Below are positions 26,227 to 31,330 of a stretch of 31,330 nucleotides of DNA, piece by piece. The stretch spans positions 1 through 31,330 of the forward strand of contig QWRL01000008.1 of the NCBI GenBank assembly GCA_003670425.1, in the 5' to 3' direction. The stretch is from Chloroflexota bacterium (GTDB lineage Bacteria; Chloroflexota; Anaerolineae; Anaerolineales; UBA11657). The notes beneath the pieces were generated by a model. It had not been told where the DNA came from. It ran no database searches and saw nothing but the letters and a program-made list of their open reading frames with translations. Position 1 is the first letter of the stretch. The number at the start of each line of letters is the position of its first letter. The translations under genes and the position numbers were made by a program.

Positions 26227-28458
26227 CTAGCGCTTGCGCGCTGCGGGCTTTGATTTTGCCGCTGTTTTGCGGGCGGCGGGCCGGCGCGCAGCCGCCGCCT
26301 TGGCCTTCACAACGGGTTTGCGCGCAGCCGGCTTCGGCTTGGAGGCGGACTTTGCTTTTGCAATCGGCTTCCTTGCGATTGGCTTCTGCTTCGCCACCAC
26401 CTTTTTTGCAGCGGGCTTTTTGGCTGCGGCCGTCTTTACTACCGGCTTCTTGCGCACAATCTTCTTGGCCGCAGCGCTGCGGCCGGCGGCCACCTTCACA
26501 CGCGCGGGCCGCTTGCCGGTGGCGCTCTTCGCCGGCGCCTTCTTGCCATTCACAACCAGCCAGCCCAGCCCCAAACTGTTCAGCTTTGCCGGTGTCGGAT
26601 AACCGGTGACGGAATCCCATTCACACAAGCGGTAGTAAGTATTCAGCGCTTCCTCAAACTGTTTGCTGTCAATCACGTAGCCATCGCTCTTGCCGCCGCC
26701 CAGGGGATGCTTCATAAACTTCTTGGGCAGTGCGCCGGACTCGCGCCCGATGCCTTCACGCGCATTGAAAGCGCGCATCATGTTCAGGCGCCGCTCGCCC
26801 ACCTCCAGCAGCTCCGGCACAGTAATATTCCAGCCCGTGACGGCGCTGGCCGCTTGCGCCAGCTGCACCGTGTCATACAGCTGCCAGGCCGGCCCAAACA
26901 CAAACTGGCAGACATTGATGCTGTCCAGCGCGCTGTACAAATGCTGCGTCACCATCGCGTAGCGCACAATCTCCTCGTTCAGCGCAAGTTGCTCCTGCGG
27001 CTTGTCCAGGCCAATCTGCGCCATGCGCTCCGGATAGGACTTGTAGGACGGATCATGCTCGCTGGATTGATGGTCTGCGCCAAACGGGTTGGCAGCGTAT
27101 ACCAGCGCCAGGCTGCGCTTCACCTGCGGCATATGTGCCGGCGCTTCCTGCCCCTTGCTGGTAATCAGAAATTCATCTGTGCCGCGCCCGATAATCTTAG
27201 CCGCTTGTGCCGAACCCTCCGCCAGCAGCGCGCCAAAGCCTTCGCGCTTGCCAATCATCTCGGTTAGCTTCACCATCATGGCCGCGTCACCATAGCGAAT
27301 AGTCAGGCCGCCGGTATCCTCGAGGCCAATGCGCCCCTTCTCAAAGCACTCCATTGCCCATGCAATTGTGGCGCCGCAAGAGATGGTGTCCATGCCATAC
27401 ATATTGCACAGCGCGTTCGCGCGGATGATTGCATCAAGGTCGTCGATGGCGCAGTAGCTGCCAAAGGTGGCCAGTGTTTCATATTCGGGCCCGCCATAAC
27501 GATGATCGGTTTTGTACGGCCCCTCCGCCACCTCGGACACGCGCTTGCAGCGCACCGCACAGCTGTAGCAGGTGTCGCGCCCAAAGCGGTCTTGCTGGCC
27601 GTTTTCTGCGCCTTTGAGGCGCGTGTCATAAAGCGTGGTGCCGTCAATTTTTTCCCAGTCATCAAATGAGCCGCTGGTGAAGTTGCGCGTGGGCAGCCCG
27701 CCCGCCTGATGCTGCCCGGAAACAACTTCCGCGGTGCCATACTTGCCAAGGCCGGCCACATCCGAGGTCGGCACCATCTTTGCGCCCCACTTCGTCAGCT
27801 CCATCAAGCTGGCCTTGTCCGCCACTTCCGGCTTGTGCGTGCCGCGCACGGCAATCGCCTTCAGCTTCTTGGAGCCCATCACTGCGCCAAGGCCGGTGCG
27901 GCCGTTGGCGCGGTTGGACATGCTCATGATGGCTGCGTAGCGCACAAGGTTCTCGCCCGCCGGTCCAATTTGCAGCACCTCCACGCGATTGTCATCCAGC
28001 TCGGCATGCAGCGCGTCTTCCACATCACCCGTGATGCGGCCCCACAAATGCGATGCGTCGCGCAGCTCGAACTCGCCATCCTTGATCCACAAATAAACCG
28101 GGCGCGGCGACTGCCCGCGCAGCACGATGCCGTCGAAGCCGGCAAACTTCAGCTCTGCCGGAAAAAAGCCGCCGCCCTGCGAGTCGCCAATGCAGCCCGT
28201 GAGCGGTGATTTGGCAACCGATGTCATGCGGCTTTGGCCGGAGATGGCAGTGCCGGTGAGCAGGCCGTTGAACAAAGCCAGCACATTGTCCGCGCCCAGC
28301 GGATCAGTGCCGGCGCGCATGTCGCGCAGCAGGTAGTGCAAGCCCATCGCACTGCCGCCCATGTAGCGCCGGTAAAAATCCGGCTGCGGCTGCTCCACAT
28401 GCATCTTGCCAGTCGTCAAGTCCACGTGCAATATCTTTCCCGTATATCCGTATGGCAT
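26227..28458 (-). CDS. Aldehyde:ferredoxin oxidoreductase family enzyme with histone H1-like tail
   Basis: This is a tungsten or molybdenum bis-pterin enzyme that oxidises aldehydes (or reduces acids) using ferredoxin. Residues 1-636 are a full-length AOR: an N-terminal domain (GYTGKILHVDL), cofactor-contact region RTGLGAVMGSKKLKAI (187-202), the [4Fe-4S] ligands Cys297, Cys300, Cys304 and Cys517, and conserved GPEYET and GADH. Residues 637-743 are a tail of Lys, Arg, Ala and Pro repeats: I count 39 basic residues and no Asp or Glu, like histone H1 or bacterial Hc/AlgP tails. There is no stop or frame break at the join. GGAG lies seven bases before the ATG. A MoaD-like gene is 17 bases upstream. 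The substrate is unknown. Confidence 0.92.
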   Translation of the reverse strand: MPYGYTGKILHVDLTTGKMHVEQPQPDFYRRYMGGSAMGLHYLLRDMRAGTDPLGADNVLALFNGLLTGTAISGQSRMTSVAKSPLTGCIGDSQGGGFFPAELKFAGFDGIVLRGQSPRPVYLWIKDGEFELRDASHLWGRITGDVEDALHAELDDNRVEVLQIGPAGENLVRYAAIMSMSNRANGRTGLGAVMGSKKLKAIAVRGTHKPEVADKASLMELTKWGAKMVPTSDVAGLGKYGTAEVVSGQHQAGGLPTRNFTSGSFDDWEKIDGTTLYDTRLKGAENGQQDRFGRDTCYSCAVRCKRVSEVAEGPYKTDHRYGGPEYETLATFGSYCAIDDLDAIIRANALCNMYGMDTISCGATIAWAMECFEKGRIGLEDTGGLTIRYGDAAMMVKLTEMIGKREGFGALLAEGSAQAAKIIGRGTDEFLITSKGQEAPAHMPQVKRSLALVYAANPFGADHQSSEHDPSYKSYPERMAQIGLDKPQEQLALNEEIVRYAMVTQHLYSALDSINVCQFVFGPAWQLYDTVQLAQAASAVTGWNITVPELLEVGERRLNMMRAFNAREGIGRESGALPKKFMKHPLGGGKSDGYVIDSKQFEEALNTYYRLCEWDSVTGYPTPAKLNSLGLGWLVVNGKKAPAKSATGKRPARVKVAAGRSAAAKKIVRKKPVVKTAAAKKPAAKKVVAKQKPIARKPIAKAKSASKPKPAARKPVVKAKAAAARRPAARKTAAKSKPAARKR

Positions 28459-28475
28459 TATTGATCTCCTGTTGT

Positions 28476-28724
28476 TTATTTATGGCCGCCGCTCACGGCC
28501 GAGAAAATCGCAATCTTGTCGCCATCCTGCAGTGCATGCGTCGCGGGCACTTCTTCATTATTGCACGCCACAACCACGGTGCGCTGCACACCAAGCTGCG
28601 CCAGCAGGTCCGCCACTGCGGCGCCGGTCAGCAGCTCCAACTCGCCCCGGCCGCGCGCCGCCACCGGCAGCAGTTCGCGCAGCCCGCCGTGCAGGCGCAC
28701 CTCAACGCGCACCGTGCACTCCAA
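28476..28724 (-). CDS. MoaD/ThiS family sulfur-carrier protein
   Basis: This small ubiquitin-fold protein of about 82 residues probably donates sulfur for the pterin cofactor of the AOR encoded 17 bases downstream; the two should form an operon. The pattern VRVEVRLHGGLRELL, LLAQLGV, VVACNNEEV and HALQDGDKIAIF is typical. The C-terminus reads VSGGHK, so the essential Gly-Gly is followed by two more residues. Activation needs an exposed GG end, so trimming, or a different use, must be assumed. The start is TTG at 28724 (weak AGGCGG upstream); a GTG four codons in is an alternative. Confidence 0.82.
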   Translation of the reverse strand: MECTVRVEVRLHGGLRELLPVAARGRGELELLTGAAVADLLAQLGVQRTVVVACNNEEVPATHALQDGDKIAIFSAVSGGHK

Positions 28725-28755
28725 GTGCCGCCTGTTCGCTGCTGATCACTAAATT

Positions 28756-28764
28756 ATTTTACCA
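28756..28764 (-). promoter_or_regulatory. Extended -10 promoter of the moaD-AOR operon
   Basis: The minus strand reads TGGTAAAAT, an extended -10 with five of six matches, in an AT-rich patch about 31 bases before the moaD-like start. No -35 is apparent. Confidence 0.45.
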
Positions 28765-28812
28765 GAGCAGAAATGGGCGCAGTGGCCCGCACCTGCATTG
28801 CACCTGCTGCCG

Positions 28813-30597
28813 TCATGCGGGCGGCTGCCCTGCTGGTTGCGCACGCCACGCATCCAGCACCCGCATGGCCCACAGCGCTACGCCGCCCAGCTTCACCCCA
28901 TTGCGCATCTCGGGGCGCAGCCAGTGCAGCAGTGGCGCAGAGAAGCCGCGCTTCGGGCGCGCCAAAACCGCGGGCGGCAGCAGTGCTGCCACGGCTGCGC
29001 GCAACAGGCGCTTGCCCAGCCGAAATTCTGCCGGCATGCCCGCAGCCAGCTCCACCAGCTCATGGTCCAAAAGCGGCGGGCGCACCTCTAGTGAAACCGC
29101 CATGCTGGCGCGGTCAACTTTGGTGAGAATGTCATCCGGTAGATAGGTGTGCACATCGGCAGACTGGGCTTGCGACAGCAAGTCCAAATCTGCGCGCCAG
29201 TGGGCGCGCCAGTGCCAGTAGTTGTCGTAATCGCGGAACTCGCGCGCCAGCTCCGGCAGCAGCTGCGGCTTTTGGAAGCTCTTGATTTTTGAAAGCAGCG
29301 CGCCATAGCGCTCCGGCCCGTGCTTGCCGCGCACATCCAAATGCAGGCGGTTGATGAGCCCGGCCACGCGCGGCAGGCGGGCAAACGGCACGATGGCCGG
29401 CAGCAGCACACGCTCGTAGAGCGCAGCGGGTGCGCGCTGCGCTGCCATGTCCAGCCATAGCTGCTGCCAGCGGTAACCGCCAAAAATTTCGTCGCCGCCA
29501 TCGCCCGAGAGCACCACCTTCACATGCTGGGCCGCCAGCCGCGCCACGGCCAGCGTGGGCATGCCCGACGCATCCGCAAACGGCTGGTCGTATAGCTGCA
29601 GCATTTGCTGCAGTCCCTCGGCCATTGATGCTTGCGTGCAAACCTGCTCGCGGTGCAGCGTTCCGAATGCAGCTGCGCTCGCGCGCGCTGCGGGCAGCTC
29701 TGAATGCGCATCCACATCAAAGCCGATGCTGAAGGTTTGCAGCTGTGCGCCACCAGCTGCGCACGCCAGTGCCGCCACGGCGCTGGAGTCCACACCGCCG
29801 GAAAGCAGCAACCCAACCGGTACATCAGCCAGCAGGTGCATTTGCACGGCTTCACGCAATTTTTCGCGCAGCGCTTCCACCGCTGGCAGCCAGCGCGCAT
29901 GCAGCTGCGGCTCGCTTGTGCCCAGCGGCGCACCCCAGTTCTCCAGTTTCCAATAGCGCGCTAGGCGCTGTGTGCCATCAGCTTCTATCTCCAGCGTATG
30001 GGCCGGCGGCAGCTGCCGGATTGAGCGGTACGCAGTCTTCGGCGTGGGAATATACAAGTAAGTAAGGTAATCCCACAGGGCGCTGTGGTCGGGCTGCAAG
30101 TCCAGGTTTGGCAGGCCCAGCAGCGCCTTGATTTCAGACGCAAAGCCAAAGCGCACGCCCGCCTGGCAGTAATAGAGCGGCTTGATGCCCAGCCGGTCGC
30201 GCGCCAGAAAGAGCTTGCGCGTGCGCTGATCCCACAGCGCAATCGCAAACATGCCGCGCAGGCGCTGCACAACCTGCGCGCCCCATTCTTCATAGCCATG
30301 CAGCACGCACTCCGAATCCGTGCGCGAACTAAAGACATGCCCGCGGCGCTCAAGTTCCACCCGCAGAGCTTGATGGTTATAGATCTCGCCATTGAACACA
30401 AGCCAAAGCGTGCCGGCCTCGCTGCACATGGGCTGATGCCCCGCGGGAGTCAAATCAATGATTGAGAGCCGCCGGAATCCCAGCGCACAAGTGCCGTCAT
30501 GCCAGGCGCCCGCCGCATCCGGGCCGCGGTGCACCAACGCCGCAGTTGCCGCCGCCACGGCCGTGCCCCAATTAAGTGTTCCGCAGATGCCGCACAC
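28813..30597 (-). CDS. asnB: Asparagine synthase (glutamine-hydrolysing), AsnB type
   Basis: This enzyme makes asparagine, or amidates a related acid, using ammonia from glutamine. The frame is open to 30633, but the GTG at 30597 gives an N-terminus Met-Cys-Gly-Ile-Cys-Gly, placing the catalytic nucleophile at residue 2 as the family requires. It has 594 residues: the glutaminase domain to about 195 (RRLSIID, FNGEIYNH, the RLGIKPLYY hinge) and a synthetase domain with the ATP-binding LSGGVDSSAVA (265-275). The PTPKTAYRSIRQLPPAH region is typical of AsnB homologues in surface-polysaccharide gene clusters, where some amidate sugars. A housekeeping role is equally possible. Confidence 0.93.
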   Translation of the reverse strand: MCGICGTLNWGTAVAAATAALVHRGPDAAGAWHDGTCALGFRRLSIIDLTPAGHQPMCSEAGTLWLVFNGEIYNHQALRVELERRGHVFSSRTDSECVLHGYEEWGAQVVQRLRGMFAIALWDQRTRKLFLARDRLGIKPLYYCQAGVRFGFASEIKALLGLPNLDLQPDHSALWDYLTYLYIPTPKTAYRSIRQLPPAHTLEIEADGTQRLARYWKLENWGAPLGTSEPQLHARWLPAVEALREKLREAVQMHLLADVPVGLLLSGGVDSSAVAALACAAGGAQLQTFSIGFDVDAHSELPAARASAAAFGTLHREQVCTQASMAEGLQQMLQLYDQPFADASGMPTLAVARLAAQHVKVVLSGDGGDEIFGGYRWQQLWLDMAAQRAPAALYERVLLPAIVPFARLPRVAGLINRLHLDVRGKHGPERYGALLSKIKSFQKPQLLPELAREFRDYDNYWHWRAHWRADLDLLSQAQSADVHTYLPDDILTKVDRASMAVSLEVRPPLLDHELVELAAGMPAEFRLGKRLLRAAVAALLPPAVLARPKRGFSAPLLHWLRPEMRNGVKLGGVALWAMRVLDAWRAQPAGQPPA

Positions 30598-30707
30598 TAT
30601 CTTCGGTTTCCGATCAAATCTGCGCAGCGCCACATGTATTGCAGCTAGGAAATTTAAGTTGGGGACGCATAGATTGTGCCACTGCCACGAACAAACCCAA
30701 TGCTACA

Positions 30708-31172
30708 TCACGCGCCGGCTGCGCTGCCAGCGGCTGCCAGCAGCTTGCGGTAGCGCACAGCCCGCTCAACCTCCACAAACCCGAGCCGCTCATGCGCGGC
30801 CTGCGCGCTCGGGTTGGCAAGCAGCGCATCGGAAGCAAGCTCCATCAGGCCGCGCCGGCAGGCCCATGCCTCCACCGCAGCAACCAATGCGCGGCCATAG
30901 CCGCGGCCGCGTAAATCTGAATCCACAAACCAGCCCTCCAAAAATGCAACGGGGCTGGTAGTGCAGCCGTCGGCGTAAGGGCGCAGGCCGGCCTCGGCAA
31001 AACCGCCCAACCCGCCCGCCGGGAGCGCGCACACCACCACCAGCGCATCATCCCGCTGCAGCCACGCCTCCATTTCCAGCGCGTGTTCTGCCAGCGTGGC
31101 ATCCGGCCACAGCGCATGCCGCATGCGCTGCCACTCCGGCAAGTCTGCATTTTCAAACTGTCGTACTATCAA
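30708..31172 (-). CDS. AAC(6')-like aminoglycoside N-acetyltransferase (GNAT)
   Basis: This 154-residue GNAT protein has the layout of AAC(6')-I enzymes: an LWPD motif near residue 21, His30 and EM, LRPYADGC with SPVAFLEGWFV (63-83), motif A RGRGYGRALV (88-97), ELASDALLAN and AAHERLGF. Known members acetylate the 6'-amino group of aminoglycosides such as tobramycin; many chromosomal copies have unproven activity. The start is TTG at 31172, which fits the family N-terminus, without a ribosome site. It lies 110 bases upstream of asnB in the same direction. No mobile element is nearby, so it looks like a resident gene. Confidence 0.8.
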   Translation of the reverse strand: MIVRQFENADLPEWQRMRHALWPDATLAEHALEMEAWLQRDDALVVVCALPAGGLGGFAEAGLRPYADGCTTSPVAFLEGWFVDSDLRGRGYGRALVAAVEAWACRRGLMELASDALLANPSAQAAHERLGFVEVERAVRYRKLLAAAGSAAGA

Positions 31173-31205
31173 TTGGGGTTTGGTGCGCCAAGCGAAACTG
31201 CAGCG

Positions 31206-31328
31206 CTATACAGGACCAGTTTCGTCGATCGTTTCGAGCTGCGATGTGTTGCGCGCCATGAACCGCCGCTTCAGCGTCTGCAGCCAGTTATGGAGGCGGT
31301 ACGGCAGCAGCAGTCGCAGCCACAACCC
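31206..31328 (-). CDS. C-terminal end of an unidentified gene (partial)
   Basis: The minus strand holds an open frame that runs off the window edge and stops at TAG (31206-31208). The 40 visible residues are basic and hydrophobic (LWLRLLLPYRLHNWLQTLK, then RRFMARNTSQ) and end in a polar ETGPV. This looks like the end of a larger protein, perhaps membrane-associated, but no family is recognisable. Confidence 0.4.
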   Translation of the reverse strand, partial: GLWLRLLLPYRLHNWLQTLKRRFMARNTSQLETIDETGPV

Positions 31329-31330
31329 GA

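Noticed and set aside
26230..26620. Repeat-rich DNA at the AOR 3' end as a mobile or CRISPR-like array
   Set aside because: The repeats are irregular Lys/Ala/Pro codons in frame with the AOR, without constant repeat or spacer length.

Overview
The window looks like a piece of a GC-rich Chloroflexota chromosome, probably Anaerolineae- or Caldilineae-like. The main clue is the lipoprotein leader of two substrate-binding proteins, a lipobox Cys followed by a VEKEVVVTQIVEKTVEKE-type tether that I associate with that phylum. An aldehyde:ferredoxin oxidoreductase (AOR) and many oligopeptide transporter genes fit the same picture. The lineage is inferred from protein style, not from a marker-gene search. 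No rRNA, tRNA, CRISPR array, transposase or phage gene was seen.

Positions 200-6655 (minus strand) hold a complete oligopeptide/nickel-type ABC transporter operon in the order SBP1-OppB-OppC-OppD-OppF. The two halves of the SBP1 fold are encoded in swapped order, so it appears circularly permuted. Positions 6820-11766 (minus) hold a second set, SBP2-OppB-OppC followed by an LD-carboxypeptidase, with no ATPase genes. It may import murein peptides using ATPases from elsewhere, such as the first operon. A strong hairpin terminator separates SBP2 from its permeases, and a palindrome sits between the -35 and -10 of the SBP2 promoter. A plus-strand gene for a membrane protein (11948-12748) is divergent from this operon.

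Positions 12755-16811 (minus) form a tight operon of a CbpA/DnaJ co-chaperone, an HtrA-type lipoprotein protease and a third substrate-binding lipoprotein, which looks like an envelope protein-quality unit. It is followed by a GNAT acetyltransferase, a DUF951 protein and a Cof-type HAD phosphatase (16849-18925). On the plus strand come a 36-residue membrane peptide and a PQQ-type sugar dehydrogenase lipoprotein (19246-20625).

Positions 20644-26035 contain a CinA-like/nucleotidyltransferase fusion whose amidase half seems to have lost its catalytic serine, then gyrA (plus) with an unusual insertion, murI, and rplS with a promoter, leader hairpin and terminator. Positions 26227-28724 hold a MoaD-like gene followed by an AOR that carries a 107-residue Lys/Ala/Pro tail without acidic residues, like a histone H1 tail. 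An asparagine synthase, an AAC(6')-like acetyltransferase and the end of an unidentified gene close the window.

The most interesting items are the AOR with the H1-like tail, the circularly permuted SBP, the CinA/NadD-like fusion, and the ATPase-less transporter linked to murein peptide recycling. Start codons are often TTG or GTG, and several genes have a TATACT-like -10 box so close to the start that their mRNAs may be leaderless.
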